Origin: Staphylococcus marylandisciuri
GTDB taxonomy: Bacteria; Bacillota; Bacilli; Staphylococcales; Staphylococcaceae
NCBI RefSeq assembly: GCF_025519785.1
Contig: NZ_JAOPKZ010000006.1
Coordinates: forward strand, 1 to 64,000
DNA: 64,000 nucleotides
Direction of reading: 5' to 3'
In this document: in pieces, positions 26,932 through 36,548 of the stretch
Layout: each line of letters opens with the position of its first letter
Numbering within the stretch: position 1 is the first letter of the stretch
The notes under the pieces: generated by a model
What the model was told of the DNA's origin: nothing
The model's input: only the letters and a program-made list of their open reading frames with translations
The model's database searches: none
Made by a program: the position numbers and the translations under genes

Positions 26932-27043
26932 TGACTAATATAGAACAAGTTTTGAATTTACGTCAGGATGGTTTGATCAGTAAATTATAGCTTTTGAAGA
27001 CCATTATAAGATGACGTATATTTAAATCTCTCTATATTAGTCA
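26932..27043 (+). terminator. Long imperfect hairpin after the HesB gene
   Basis: TGACTAATATA pairs with TATATTAGTCA over a 112-nt span. The interior continues the stem (TTTGAATTTACGTCA with TGACGTATATTTAAA, 13 of 15). A T-rich run follows. It works as a terminator candidate but is much longer than needed, and it resembles a small miniature inverted-repeat element. The rest of the spacer up to 27309 holds only the presumed ndh promoter region. Confidence 0.55.
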
Positions 27044-27309
27044 TTTTTATATTTCTTATATTATAGCCTATAGTTACTGTATAAGTGCTTGAAATGATAC
27101 ATCAAAAACTATAATATTATATGTGGATGAAAAATGTCTTTTTTATGAATTGTTTATTAAAACTAGGGTAACAAAATAGTGTGTAGATAAATAAACAGTG
27201 TTACAGTGGTTTTAACTAACTTACCACTTTGAACACCGATTTGGCGGATGGTCTTCACACTGTTGATTAAAAAGACGTAAAAAATATAACGAAAGCTTAG
27301 GTGAATAAA

Positions 27310-28518
27310 ATGGCTCAATCTCGTAAAAAAGTTTTAGTTCTTGGCGCTGGATACGCAGGCTTACAAACTGTGACTAAACTACAAAAACAACTTGATAAAG
27401 ATGAAGCAGAGATTACATTAATTAATAAAAATGATTACCACTACGAATCAACTTGGCTTCACGAAACTTCAGCTGGTACACGTAGCTATGAAGACGTACT
27501 TTATCCAGTACAAAGTGTGATTGATGAAGATAAAGTCAATTTTGTTAAAGCAGAAGTTAAAAAAATTGATCGTAATGCTCGAAAAGTAGAAACAAATGTC
27601 GGAGTATTTGACTACGATATTTTAGTAGTAGGACTTGGATTTGAAAGTGAAACATTTGGTATAGAAGGTATGAAAGACTACGCTTTCCAAATTGAGAATG
27701 TCCTAACTTCACGCAAGTTATCTCGTCATATTGAAGATAAATTTGCTAATTATGCTTCATCAAAAGAGAAAGATAACAAAGATATTGCCATTCTAGTTGG
27801 TGGTGCTGGTTTCACTGGTATCGAATTCTTAGGTGAACTCACTGAACGCATTCCTGAATTATGTAATAAATACGGCGTTGAACAGAGCCGTGTTCGCATT
27901 ACATGTGTAGAGGCAGCTCCAAAAATGTTACCACAGTTCTCAGACGAGCTCGTTAACCATGCTGTGAGCTACTTAGAAGAAAGAGGTGTTGAGTTCAAGA
28001 TTGCAACGCCTATCGTAGCTGCTAATGAAAAAGGTTTCGTCGTAGAAGTTGATGGTAAGAAAGAACAACTTGAAGCTAATACAGTTGTATGGGCTGCTGG
28101 CGTTCGTGGTAACCACATCATGGACGATGCTTTCGAAGGAGTTAAACGTGGACGCATCGTTAACGAACAAGACTTAACTATTAAGGGTCATGATGAAGTA
28201 TTCGTAATCGGTGACTGCTCTGCATTTATTCCTGAAGGTGAGGAACGTCCACTTCCAACTACAGCTCAAATTGCAATGCAACAAGGTGAACATGCTGCAG
28301 CGAATATCAAGAATATCCTTCGCGGTGAAGCTCTTACACCATTTAACTACGTAGATCGTGGTACTGTTTGCTCATTAGGTTCACAAGATGGCGTAGGTGT
28401 TGTTTATGGCCGTGACATTAAAGGTAAAAAAGCTGCATTTATGAAGAAAGTGATCGACACACGTGCCGTATTTAAATTAGGTGGCGTAGGTCTAGCATTC
28501 AAAAAAGGTAAATTTTAA
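27310..28518 (+). CDS. ndh: Type II NADH dehydrogenase (NDH-2)
   Basis: A membrane-associated flavoprotein that oxidises NADH and reduces menaquinone without pumping protons; the main NADH entry point of staphylococcal respiration. The FAD motif [10 protein letters not shown] is at residues 12-21, the NADH motif [12 protein letters not shown] near 168, VIGDCSAF near 300 and AIAMQQG-type quinone-site residues (here [10 protein letters not shown]) near 316. A C-terminal basic amphipathic end (FKKGKF) can dock to the membrane. The ATG at 27310 follows AGGTGA and gives 402 aa, the family length; a GTG three codons earlier is unlikely. Confidence 0.93.
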   Translation: MAQSRKKVLVLGAGYAGLQTVTKLQKQLDKDEAEITLINKNDYHYESTWLHETSAGTRSYEDVLYPVQSVIDEDKVNFVKAEVKKIDRNARKVETNVGVFDYDILVVGLGFESETFGIEGMKDYAFQIENVLTSRKLSRHIEDKFANYASSKEKDNKDIAILVGGAGFTGIEFLGELTERIPELCNKYGVEQSRVRITCVEAAPKMLPQFSDELVNHAVSYLEERGVEFKIATPIVAANEKGFVVEVDGKKEQLEANTVVWAAGVRGNHIMDDAFEGVKRGRIVNEQDLTIKGHDEVFVIGDCSAFIPEGEERPLPTTAQIAMQQGEHAAANIKNILRGEALTPFNYVDRGTVCSLGSQDGVGVVYGRDIKGKKAAFMKKVIDTRAVFKLGGVGLAFKKGKF

Positions 28519-28638
28519 TAATTATTCTCTACTATTAAGAAGAAATGATAGATATACTTACAGACCATATCAAAGGGTAGCGAACAATGAGAAATATTAA
28601 GTCGTGGTGAACGTTATTTATTTCTCATCACCCTTATA

Positions 28639-28695
28639 AGGGTGGGACTATGAAATAACTTCCGTACACAGTTATTTCAGTTCCACTCTTTTTTT
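28639..28695 (+). terminator. Terminator after ndh
   Basis: GTGGGACTATGAAATAACT pairs with AGTTATTTCAGTTCCAC (few mismatches), followed by a T-run. Confidence 0.8.
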
Positions 28696-28723
28696 ATAAT
28701 ATTAGATAGTTAGGTGGAAACAA

Positions 28724-30199
28724 ATGGAATTAAATATTAAAAATACTACAGATTTAGCTTCAGAGATATTGATTATAGGTTTGCCAGACCACTTAAATCA
28801 GTTAGGTGCTGTTGAACTTGAAGGTAATGACATCATCGAGGAGTTAGAATTTTTAAAACACCAACAAATAGTGGGCTCTCAATTAGGAAAAGTATGTTCA
28901 ACGTTTTATCGCTTCAATAATAAAAATCACCGCTTATTAACTGTAGGGTTAGGTAATTTAAAAAACTTACAGTATAGTGATTACTTCAAAATATTTGGTA
29001 AATTATTTCAATATTTAAAGAAAGAACATATTTCAGAAGGATCATTGCTATTTGAATCCTTTTACAATAAAAATATGAGTTATGACAATGTGGCTGAAAT
29101 ACTAGGGTTACAAGCAGAACGTTCAGTTTATGAATTTGATAACTACAAATCTAATAAAGCACAACCTTATAAATTACTGTTACACGTACATACTGGAGAT
29201 AGTGCTTTAAAGCAGTCTATTAGAAGCGGTCGATATCTCGGTGAGAGTATTAATCTAGCACGTCGCTTTAGTAATATGCCTCCTAATATTCTTACTCCAC
29301 AATATTACTCAACACAGATTGCAGAATACTTTCACGGTACAGCCATAGACGTAGATATTAAAAGTGGTGAAGCCATCCAACAAGAGGGTTTCGGCCTCAT
29401 CCATGGAGTTGGCAAGGGTTCAAAGCACTCACCGCGCTTAGTTACTTTATCGTATAACGGTGGGGATAAAGAGAATCCTCCAATTGCATTGGTAGGCAAA
29501 GGTATAACCTATGACTCTGGAGGTTACTCAATTAAGTCTAAACTAGGCATGCAGACTATGAAATACGACATGTGTGGTTCTGCTAATGTGCTAGGAATGA
29601 TTGCAGCAGCGGCTAAGCTCGAGTTGCCAGTGAACATCGTTGGTATATTAGCTATAGCTGAAAACATGATAAGTGACGCTGCTATGAAACCGGATGACAT
29701 TTTTACTGCATTAAATGGTGAGACGGTCGAAGTCTTAAATAGTGATGCTGAAGGTAGGCTTGTACTTGGGGATGCGGTATTCTATGCTAGCCAATTTCAA
29801 CCGCAATGCATCTTGGACTTCGCAACGTTAACAGGGGCGGCTGTTGTAGCTCTAGGAGAGGATAAAGCTGCCGTGTTTAAGAATAATGCTGGGACACCAT
29901 TAAATGATATCTTAAAGCATGTGGCCTTGTACGACGAGCCTACATTTGAATTACCTATTACTCAAACTGAACAAGAGAACATTCGTCAATCTGATGTTGC
30001 TGACTTAGTTAATCATACGAATGGTCAAGGTAAAGCTTTATTTGCGGCATCCTTCATTGCTCACTTTGCTGGTGCTACTCCTCATCTTCATTTCGATATC
30101 GCGGGGCCTGCAACTTCGTCCAAGGAAAGTTATAATGGGCCGGCAGGGCCGACAGGGTTTCTCATTCCATCCATTGTATCTTGGTTACGAACGCTCTAG
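28724..30199 (+). CDS. Leucyl aminopeptidase, M17 family
   Basis: A cytosolic M17 cysteinylglycinase/leucyl aminopeptidase of 491 aa that removes N-terminal residues from peptides using two metal ions. The signature NSDAEGRLVLGD (usual form NTDAEGRL) holds metal ligands and the bicarbonate-site arginine. Further ligands lie in VGKGITYDSGGYSIK and MKYDMCGSANV. The N-terminal third is the less conserved macro-like domain. GGTGG lies before the ATG. The pairing with a YuiF-type transporter gene downstream is conserved in Bacillus (yuiE-yuiF), which suggests peptide and amino-acid recycling. Confidence 0.92.
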   Translation: MELNIKNTTDLASEILIIGLPDHLNQLGAVELEGNDIIEELEFLKHQQIVGSQLGKVCSTFYRFNNKNHRLLTVGLGNLKNLQYSDYFKIFGKLFQYLKKEHISEGSLLFESFYNKNMSYDNVAEILGLQAERSVYEFDNYKSNKAQPYKLLLHVHTGDSALKQSIRSGRYLGESINLARRFSNMPPNILTPQYYSTQIAEYFHGTAIDVDIKSGEAIQQEGFGLIHGVGKGSKHSPRLVTLSYNGGDKENPPIALVGKGITYDSGGYSIKSKLGMQTMKYDMCGSANVLGMIAAAAKLELPVNIVGILAIAENMISDAAMKPDDIFTALNGETVEVLNSDAEGRLVLGDAVFYASQFQPQCILDFATLTGAAVVALGEDKAAVFKNNAGTPLNDILKHVALYDEPTFELPITQTEQENIRQSDVADLVNHTNGQGKALFAASFIAHFAGATPHLHFDIAGPATSSKESYNGPAGPTGFLIPSIVSWLRTL

Positions 30200-30214
30200 T
30201 TATTCTTCTTGCAG

Positions 30215-30260
30215 GAGGGAAACGATGACTTTAATAGTGATCGGTTTCCCTCTCTTTTTT
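30215..30260 (+). terminator. Terminator after leucyl aminopeptidase
   Basis: GAGGGAAACGAT and ATCGGTTTCCCTC pair, followed by a run of T. Confidence 0.8.
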
Positions 30261-30414
30261 TCTTTCCACTGAATGACGCAATCAATGACAAGTGATAATT
30301 AAATTTACAAACTTTTCTTTATTATTTCAAATTAGTGTTGACAAGGGCAACATCCATTGATAGTATAGCAACTATATTACTTTAGTTCGATAATGTAGTA
30401 AAGAGGTGTATAGG

Positions 30415-31731
30415 ATGATAAATGCGGTACTTATTGCTGTAGTATTAATGATTATTTTGTGTTTATGTAAGTTAAATGTAGTGATTAGTTTATTCATTAG
30501 TGGTTTAGTTGGCGGCCTTGTAGCAGGCATGTCAGTGGAAGAGATTATTACAGTATTTGGTAAGAATATAGTAGATGGGGCAGAAGTCGCCTTGAGTTAC
30601 GCGTTACTCGGGGGATTTGCAGCACTTATATCTTACAGTGGTATTACTGACTATTTTGTTAATAAGATTATTAAAGCTATCAAAGCTGAGAATAGTAAGC
30701 TTTCTCGAGTAAGTGTAAAGATCATGATTGTAGTCGTGTTATTAGTTCTCAGCGTGATGAGCCAAAACTTAATTCCAGTACATATCGCATTTATTCCAAT
30801 TGTGGTACCACCACTTATTAGTTTATTTAATGAATTAATGATGGATAGACGTCAAATTGCATTAATCATAGGTTTCGGTTTATGTTTCCCATACGTATTG
30901 TTACCTTATGGGTTTGGACAGATATTCCACCAAATTATAGCAAAAGGGTTTGACAAAGCGAACCACCCAATCGACATCAACCTCGTTTGGAAAGCTATGA
31001 TTATACCTTCACTGGGCTATATTGTAGGTTTGATTTTTGGTTTAATTTACTATCGTAAGCCACGTAAATATATACAGAAAAAAGACTTGGCAGAAGTTGA
31101 GAATATAGAAATTAAACCTTATACACTGATAGTTACAGTAATAGCTATTCTAGCAACATTTATAGTTCAAACGCTCACTGATTCGATGATCTTCGGGGCA
31201 TTGGCTGGGGTTCTTATCTTCTTTATTTCTAGAGCTTATAAATGGTCTGAGCTAGATAAGAAATTTATCGATGGAATTCAAATTATGGCTTATATCGGTG
31301 TAGTTATATTAAGTGCAAATGGTTTCGCTGGCGTGATGAACAAGACGGGCGAAATATCTTCTCTAGTAAATAGTTTAAGTACATTTGCTGGTGATAATAA
31401 ATTAATGAGTATTATTCTCATGTATGTCATAGGTTTAGTAGTTACTTTAGGGATTGGTTCTTCGTTTGCCACAATACCTATAATAGCAACTTTATTTATC
31501 CCTTTAGGCGAAACGTTAGGCTTAAGTACGATGGCGCTTGTAGCAGTTATAGGTACAGCAAGTGCTTTAGGAGACTCAGGGTCTCCTGCAAGTGATTCGA
31601 CATTAGGACCAACAGCGGGGCTAAATGTTGATGAGCAACACGATCATATTCGAGACACGTGTATACCCAATTTCATTTTCTACAATGTACCGTTAATTAT
31701 TTTTGGTACAATAGCTGCAATGATACTCTAG
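30415..31731 (+). CDS. YuiF-type Na+/H+ antiporter-like membrane transporter
   Basis: A 438-residue polytopic membrane protein of the NhaC-like / YuiF family with about 11-12 hydrophobic segments. Family hallmarks are the AYALLGG-like early segment (ALSYALLGGFAALISY), LIPVHIAFIPIVVPPL, and the late block GTASALGDSGSPASDSTLGPTAGLN. Relatives are annotated as Na+/H+ antiporters or amino acid (histidine) permeases; substrate is not resolved. The ATG at 30415 follows AAGAGGTG. It lies behind the leucyl aminopeptidase as in Bacillus, though a terminator separates them. Confidence 0.85.
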   Translation: MINAVLIAVVLMIILCLCKLNVVISLFISGLVGGLVAGMSVEEIITVFGKNIVDGAEVALSYALLGGFAALISYSGITDYFVNKIIKAIKAENSKLSRVSVKIMIVVVLLVLSVMSQNLIPVHIAFIPIVVPPLISLFNELMMDRRQIALIIGFGLCFPYVLLPYGFGQIFHQIIAKGFDKANHPIDINLVWKAMIIPSLGYIVGLIFGLIYYRKPRKYIQKKDLAEVENIEIKPYTLIVTVIAILATFIVQTLTDSMIFGALAGVLIFFISRAYKWSELDKKFIDGIQIMAYIGVVILSANGFAGVMNKTGEISSLVNSLSTFAGDNKLMSIILMYVIGLVVTLGIGSSFATIPIIATLFIPLGETLGLSTMALVAVIGTASALGDSGSPASDSTLGPTAGLNVDEQHDHIRDTCIPNFIFYNVPLIIFGTIAAMIL

Positions 31732-31761
31732 TCTTATAATATTTAAATAGGGGCGGTAGAA

Positions 31762-32142
31762 ATGACGAATATGTTGGAAACATTAAATATGAAAGTAGAA
31801 AAAGAATCTCATGGTCATATTATTATGTCGATGCCAGTAACTGATAAAGTAAAGCAACCCTTTGGTTACTTACACGGTGGAGCGAATTTAGCTCTTGGAG
31901 AAACAGCTTGTTCAATTGGAGCTGCCCACATCATTGATACAGAACGTTATATCCCATTAGGCTTAGAAATGAATGCAAATCATATCAGTTCTGCAACTGA
32001 GGGTACAGTGTACGCTGAGGCAAGAATTGTACATGAAGGTAAGACTACGCAAGTATGGAATATAGATATTAAAGACGATGCAGAACGCTTAATTAGTGTA
32101 ATGAGAGGGACCATTGCAATAAAAGAACTCAAGAAGCAATAA
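31762..32142 (+). CDS. Hotdog-fold thioesterase (PaaI/MenI-like)
   Basis: A 126-residue acyl-CoA thioesterase of the PaaI/YuxO type. The hotdog core is visible: FGYLHGGANLALGETACSIGA with the family HGG-x(7)-E segment, followed by NANHISSATEGTVYAEA. Relatives cleave 1,4-dihydroxy-2-naphthoyl-CoA in menaquinone synthesis or phenylacetyl-CoA derivatives. The menaquinone role is plausible because ndh and the respiratory mnh genes are close and yuxO is next to mrp in Bacillus, but it is an inference. GGGGCGG precedes the ATG. Confidence 0.85.
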   Translation: MTNMLETLNMKVEKESHGHIIMSMPVTDKVKQPFGYLHGGANLALGETACSIGAAHIIDTERYIPLGLEMNANHISSATEGTVYAEARIVHEGKTTQVWNIDIKDDAERLISVMRGTIAIKELKKQ

Positions 32143-32160
32143 GGGTTTTCAAGCACGCTA

Positions 32161-32288
32161 GGGAGAGGGACAGAAATCTAATTTGAATAAAAAGATTTCG
32201 TCGTCCCGTCCCGGCAAAGATGACTAGAATTGAAAAAAGCTTGATACAAGCGCGTTTTCAAATCAGTCATCTACTGCCGAGATGCTGA
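32161..32288 (+). repeat. R1 repeat with the third hairpin replaced
   Basis: The first two R1 hairpins are present. The third is replaced by an unrelated terminator (32291-32320). Confidence 0.75.
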
Positions 32289-32290
32289 AA

Positions 32291-32320
32291 AAAAGCAACC
32301 ACATTCGTGGTTGCTTTTTT
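32291..32320 (+). terminator. Terminator after the thioesterase gene
   Basis: AAAAGCAACCAC pairs with GTGGTTGCTTTT around ATTC, with a T-run. Confidence 0.85.
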
Positions 32321-32382
32321 ATCTATATAATTACTGAGTGCTAATACATTTATTCCAATTGCTTCATTGACTTTGAGCCTCT

Positions 32383-32472
32383 GAACCCTTAACAAAACCG
32401 AAAGCTGTCGACTCGTCGGGTTAATAGCTCACGCTATCCCGACATTTGCCGTTACAGTTTAGTTAAGGGTTC
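32383..32472. repeat. Compound inverted repeat abutting the sdpA relic
   Basis: GAACCCTTAAC and GTTAAGGGTTC pair across 90 bp, with an internal hairpin TCGGG.TAATAGC/GCTATCCCGA. The truncated SdpA frame ends 37 bp to the right, so the repeat may mark the edge of a rearrangement. Confidence 0.55.
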
Positions 32473-32509
32473 TTCTCAACGATCAATGAATTTTCTCGGC
32501 ATAATCGCG

Positions 32510-32707
32510 TCATATTTTTGTATTAATCACTCTATATGTATTATCTCTAGGACTTCTATTATAAAAAGCCCATCCTTGGGGAAGTATTCTAAAGACAGAA
32601 GCATTAATTACCTGTGTTTTATCTTTAATAGGGTTATTAGGCATTATACTTAATATAGAACTAAAAAATATTAAAAAATAAACAAGAAATGGGGATATAA
32701 AAAGCAT
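32510..32707 (-). pseudogene. SdpA-like protein, truncated
   Basis: A 65-residue ORF starts with a hydrophobic segment (FLVYFLIFFSSILSI) and then carries RILPQGWAFYNRSPRDN. That is the hallmark of SdpA, the membrane-associated protein that works with SdpB to mature the SdpC peptide toxin in Bacillus. SdpA is normally more than twice as long, and here the frame stops soon after the motif. No SdpB or SdpC gene follows. It lies 36 nt downstream of an SdpI-like gene on the same strand. I read it as a relic; the family call rests on the motif only. Confidence 0.5.
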
Positions 32708-32743
32708 AGTGGTTTTAGTGAGTGTAAGATCATCTTTTTGTTA

Positions 32744-33088
32744 TTATTCGATAATTTTTTTAACCTCTTTTTCAGTAATTACTATTGTGGATATAAGTAA
32801 AATGATAAATAGAATGAATTGTATTATTAAAGAAGTGATAGAAATACTAAATATTAAGTCAAAAATAGTCCATATTACCCCTAAAGGTAAAAACCAATAG
32901 CTAAATTTAATACTAAATTTAACAAAAAATTCTTGAGTCAATTTCCAATTCCTTTCATTTCTCATTGAATTTTTAGTTCTCAGACCCATAAAGTAATTAA
33001 CTTGATCTCCAACCTTGCTTTCTAAAGACTTTTTAAAAATCAATGTTATTATTAAATTTGCTAAAACCGTTAATAATAAAATTATAAT
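32744..33088 (-). CDS. SdpI-like membrane immunity protein (start unusual)
   Basis: A membrane protein with the SdpI family motif GLRTKNSMRNERNW between hydrophobic segments. SdpI confers immunity to the SdpC toxin. The first ATG/TTG-type start (TTG at 33043) would remove the first membrane helix. Extending the frame upstream reveals LLLTVLANLIITLIF, and an AAAGGAG site lies 7 nt before an ATT codon at 33088, which would give 114 aa. ATT starts are rare, so the original ATG may have mutated. It lies next to the SdpA relic. Expression is doubtful. Confidence 0.5.
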   Translation of the reverse strand: MIILLLTVLANLIITLIFKKSLESKVGDQVNYFMGLRTKNSMRNERNWKLTQEFFVKFSIKFSYWFLPLGVIWTIFDLIFSISITSLIIQFILFIILLISTIVITEKEVKKIIE

Positions 33089-33164
33089 TAATCAACTCCT
33101 TTTTTAATATAGCAAACGGTTGCAATAAAAAACAATACTGTTTTAGAAGTTTAATTTTTTAACA

Positions 33165-33412
33165 GTCCTTGGTTTATTATTAGTTTTCTCATAAACTGGC
33201 TATTGTTAGTTTGAGATAACATAAAAGGTAACATGATTAATCTAATAGCTAGTACGATGATTATAATAGATAGACCATAATCATGATTAAGATGTTCTCC
33301 CATCTAATTTAAAAATAAATCCATAGGCTTCGCAAAAGTATTATAGAAAAAGCCACTACGACTTTCCGGTTTAGAATTAATACAGGCAGATAAAAATAAC
33401 GGTGCTAATAAT
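33165..33412 (-). pseudogene. YidC/OxaA insertase relic (N-terminal fragment)
   Basis: Reading the minus strand from about 33412 downward gives a lipobox LFLSAC, then [15 protein letters not shown], a stop, and [23 protein letters not shown]. This is the N-terminal region of a Gram-positive YidC lipoprotein insertase. An in-frame TAG interrupts it, and both ends are cut: the 5' end by a short R1 palindrome, the 3' end at about 33170. The functional yidC is expected elsewhere in the genome. Confidence 0.6.
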
Positions 33413-33463
33413 GGGAGCGGGACAGAAATCTAATTTGAATAAAAAGATTTCTGTCCCGCTCCC
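33413..33463. repeat. R1 repeat, short palindromic form
   Basis: A perfect hairpin GGGAGCGGGACAGAAATC / GATTTCTGTCCCGCTCCC, placed exactly at the broken 5' end of the YidC relic. The following 150 bp to mnhG show nothing else. Confidence 0.8.
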
Positions 33464-33620
33464 TTTCTAGGATTAATTGTACGTTATCTATATCTATCAT
33501 ATTTAGACTGTTACAGCACCTAACAGTAATATTCGTCAATTTAAATCTAGCCTTGAGATTTTCGACTTTTTAACTTCAATGAGGTATAGAATAATTTCAA
33601 ACTACCTATGAACGTTAACG

Positions 33621-33968
33621 TTAATCTTTCATACCTTCTCGAATTTCATCTTTTTTAGTGCGATCGGTGTACGGGGTTCGTAACTTATATGCTGATTGAA
33701 TGATTAAGTGACTTGATAATGGTCCTGTAATCAAGATGAATAGGATGCCGATGATGAGCTGCATGTTAACGTAACCTTCTTTGCCAATGAAGTATAAGAA
33801 GACACCAGATAACATTAACATGGCACCCAATGTGGCTGCTTTTCCAGCTGCGTGTGCCCTTGAATATACATCGTCTAAGCGTACGATACCTAAAGCGGCA
33901 AGAGCACTTACTAATGCGCCTAAGACTACTAAGATGAGCGCTATACTAATGATGATTGTCTTTATCAT
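33621..33968 (-). CDS. mnhG: Na+/H+ antiporter subunit MnhG
   Basis: The last gene of the seven-gene Mnh (Mrp) antiporter operon, a membrane complex that expels Na+ in exchange for protons and sustains pH and salt tolerance. The 115-residue protein has about three hydrophobic helices and the family segment [21 protein letters not shown]. It overlaps mnhF by 23 nt. All seven genes run on the minus strand with overlaps or gaps of at most 2 nt, so they must be made from one transcript. Confidence 0.93.
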   Translation of the reverse strand: MIKTIIISIALILVVLGALVSALAALGIVRLDDVYSRAHAAGKAATLGAMLMLSGVFLYFIGKEGYVNMQLIIGILFILITGPLSSHLIIQSAYKLRTPYTDRTKKDEIREGMKD

Positions 33969-34239
33969 ACTCGATCACCTTGCCTTTATCCATATATTTT
34001 GCAAATACCGCTGTGCCTAAGAAAGCTAATATACCGATGAGTAAGATAACGACGATCATATATTGTATGTCTAAGAGCATACTAAAGAGTGCGACGATAG
34101 CCATGAGCTGAAGACCTAGAGCATCGATAGCTACTACGCGATCTGCGAGTGAAGGGCCTAGGATTACACGAATCAGCATCGCTACCATAGAAATAACGAC
34201 TATCACTAACGCTATAATAATGATGATATTGTAAGTCAT
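33946..34239 (-). CDS. mnhF: Na+/H+ antiporter subunit MnhF
   Basis: A 97-residue, three-helix subunit of the Mnh complex. The conserved segment [20 protein letters not shown], with the aspartate-containing DRVVA.D motif, identifies it. It overlaps mnhE by 4 nt and mnhG by 23 nt. Small MrpF-type subunits have been linked to cholate efflux as well as to complex assembly in other bacteria. Confidence 0.93.
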   Translation of the reverse strand: MTYNIIIIIALVIVVISMVAMLIRVILGPSLADRVVAIDALGLQLMAIVALFSMLLDIQYMIVVILLIGILAFLGTAVFAKYMDKGKVIEYDKDNHH

Positions 34240-34715
34240 TGCTCACCCACCTCTCTTACTACCTTTTCAAGAGATGATTTAATACCTTCTACTTCCTCTT
34301 CTTTTTCACCAAAATCTATAGCATGAATATAAATTTGACGACGATCTTCACTTAGTCCTACAACGATGGTTCCAGGAGTTAAAGTAATTAAGTTGGATAG
34401 TAGAACAACTTGCCAGTCTGTCTTCAAATCGGTGTCGTATGTAAAGAATGCTGGCTCATTCTTCAATGAAGGTTGAAGGACGATGCGCATAACATCAATA
34501 TTGGCTTTGATTAACTCGATAAGAAACACGAAAATAAGCTTAATTACTTTATATAATGTTATGATATAGAATCTTCCAGGAAGTATGTCTTTCATAAAGT
34601 AAACTAATAATAATCCCAGTATAAAACCTAAGAGGGCGTTGTTAATAGTATAGCTGCCTGTCACAAGTAACCAGAAGAGTGAAAGCAATAAATTTATAAG
34701 AACTTGTACTGCCAT
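34236..34715 (-). CDS. mnhE: Na+/H+ antiporter subunit MnhE
   Basis: A 159-residue membrane subunit with two to three N-terminal hydrophobic segments and a cytoplasmic tail. The block [19 protein letters not shown] matches the family. Spacing to mnhD is 2 nt. Its cytoplasmic end is charged ([15 protein letters not shown]). Confidence 0.92.
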   Translation of the reverse strand: MAVQVLINLLLSLFWLLVTGSYTINNALLGFILGLLLVYFMKDILPGRFYIITLYKVIKLIFVFLIELIKANIDVMRIVLQPSLKNEPAFFTYDTDLKTDWQVVLLSNLITLTPGTIVVGLSEDRRQIYIHAIDFGEKEEEVEGIKSSLEKVVREVGEQ

Positions 34716-34717
34716 AA

Positions 34718-36214
34718 TTATTTATCCCCCAATACACTATCAATATATACGCTCGGATCATAGAATGACATAGCCGCCTCTTTCACTACTGGGTAGAGTA
34801 AATCAGCGGATAAACCGAATAGAACAGTTAGCACAACGGAAGTGATAGCTATAGTTAACAAGCCTCTATATTGCAACTGCGGTTTATATTCATATCCTTT
34901 AGATTCGCCGAAGAAGCCTTTTAAGAAAATGCGTATAACCGAATAGAGGACGACCAGGCTTGAGAGCAATACTACGATACCGCTGATATAGAAACCTTTC
35001 TCAAAGGTAGCTTGGACGATGTAGTATTTACCGTAGAATCCACTCAAGGGTGGAATACCGGCTAAGCTTAAAGCGGCAATGAAGAAAGTCCAGCCCAATA
35101 CTGGATAGTGCTTAATGAGGCCGCCATATTGCTTCAAATCGTTAGTCTTGGTAATTTTAGCCATAATGCCAATGAGCAAGAACAATGAGGCTTTAACTAA
35201 CATATCGTGAATGGTGTAATATATTGCTCCAATCATCCCCGTCTTACTCATCATTGCTACACCAACGAGAATAACGCCTATTGCAATCATAATATTATAG
35301 AGAATAATTTGTTTAGTATCGTAAAAGCTTACTGCTCCCACACAACCAAAGATAATTGTTAATAAAGCTACAAATAGTATTAAGTAGAACGCAAAACTTG
35401 AAGTATCGTTAAAGAATAAACTACTTGTACGTGCTATAGCATAAACGCCTACTTTGGTGAGTAATGCACCAAAGAAAGCGATGATAGCTACGGGTGGCGC
35501 ATAGTAAGCTCCAGGTAGCCATACGTACATAGGGAAGACGCCGGCTTTAGTTGCGAATACAAATATAAACATGATGTAAACTATATTCACAAGTCCGTGT
35601 TGTTGTGATGATAGATGGTTGAGTTTTTCACTAATATCGGCCATATTCAACGTTCCGACGACAGAGTATAATATACCTACCGCGATAACAAAGAAAGCCG
35701 AGCTCGTCACGTTAACCAACACATATTTGATTGTTTCGCTCAATTGTATTTCTGTGCCGCCAATTACAAGAAGAATGTAAGACGCAATTAGGAAGACCTC
35801 GAAGAAGACAAATAAGTTAAAGATGTCTCCTGTAATAAATGCGCCAATTACACCTGTGATCATAAACATTATGGAGAAATAGTAATAATATGTCTCACGT
35901 TCGATACCTATTGATTTATAAGAATAGAGTATGATTAACGCTGTAATGACCAGGCTAGTAATAACGAGCAGTGAGCTAAATAAGTCTTGTACAAAGACTA
36001 TACTATATGGTGCTTTCCACGAACCTAATTCTAGCTTTATAGGTCCATTTTTCCATACATTTAGAAAGTTTATTATTGCAAACACAAGTGTCAATAACGT
36101 CCCACCGAGTGCTACATAACGTTTAATTATAGGTCTTTGCCCGATAAAAAGGAGTATTAGTGCTGTAAAGATAGGGATGAGGAGTAAACTAACTAATAAG
36201 TTACTCGTGATCAT
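34718..36214 (-). CDS. mnhD: Na+/H+ antiporter subunit MnhD
   Basis: A 498-residue, roughly 14-helix subunit homologous to the NuoM/NuoN proton-pumping subunits of complex I and to MnhA. The functional lysine/glutamate segments ([14 protein letters not shown] and [12 protein letters not shown]) are visible, as is the [14 protein letters not shown] loop common to the family. It overlaps mnhC by 14 nt. Confidence 0.94.
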   Translation of the reverse strand: MITSNLLVSLLLIPIFTALILLFIGQRPIIKRYVALGGTLLTLVFAIINFLNVWKNGPIKLELGSWKAPYSIVFVQDLFSSLLVITSLVITALIILYSYKSIGIERETYYYYFSIMFMITGVIGAFITGDIFNLFVFFEVFLIASYILLVIGGTEIQLSETIKYVLVNVTSSAFFVIAVGILYSVVGTLNMADISEKLNHLSSQQHGLVNIVYIMFIFVFATKAGVFPMYVWLPGAYYAPPVAIIAFFGALLTKVGVYAIARTSSLFFNDTSSFAFYLILFVALLTIIFGCVGAVSFYDTKQIILYNIMIAIGVILVGVAMMSKTGMIGAIYYTIHDMLVKASLFLLIGIMAKITKTNDLKQYGGLIKHYPVLGWTFFIAALSLAGIPPLSGFYGKYYIVQATFEKGFYISGIVVLLSSLVVLYSVIRIFLKGFFGESKGYEYKPQLQYRGLLTIAITSVVLTVLFGLSADLLYPVVKEAAMSFYDPSVYIDSVLGDK

Positions 36215-36548
36215 TTTTTAACACTCCTTTCATTTGTTCCACGTTGTCAGTTCCTAGTTCTTTGTAGCTTCTAAATGCTAAGACTAGGAAAAAGGCTGTA
36301 ACCGCAAAGGAAATTACTATCGCTGTTAAGATTAAAGCTTGTGGAATTGGGTCTACGTATGAGTGAGTACCTTTTTCGTAAATTGGAACGGTCCCTTTCT
36401 TTAAGCCACCCATAGTAATTAAGAATAAATTGGCTGTATGCGTTTGAAGTGTTGTTCCGATTATGATTCGAATAAGACTTTTAGACAGAATGAGATAGAC
36501 ACTTATTGCAGTAAGAATGCCACAAACAAAAATCATTATTATTTCCAT
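36201..36548 (-). CDS. mnhC: Na+/H+ antiporter subunit MnhC
   Basis: A 115-residue NuoK-like subunit with three hydrophobic segments; the segment [20 protein letters not shown] is typical. It shares one base with the mnhB stop and overlaps mnhD by 14 nt, a sign of tight translational coupling and defined stoichiometry. Confidence 0.93.
   Translation of the reverse strand: MEIIMIFVCGILTAISVYLILSKSLIRIIIGTTLQTHTANLFLITMGGLKKGTVPIYEKGTHSYVDPIPQALILTAIVISFAVTAFFLVLAFRSYKELGTDNVEQMKGVLKNDHE

Noticed and set aside
32709-32900. 63-aa plus-strand ORF
   Set aside because: It lies antisense to the SdpI-like gene, which has the better family match.
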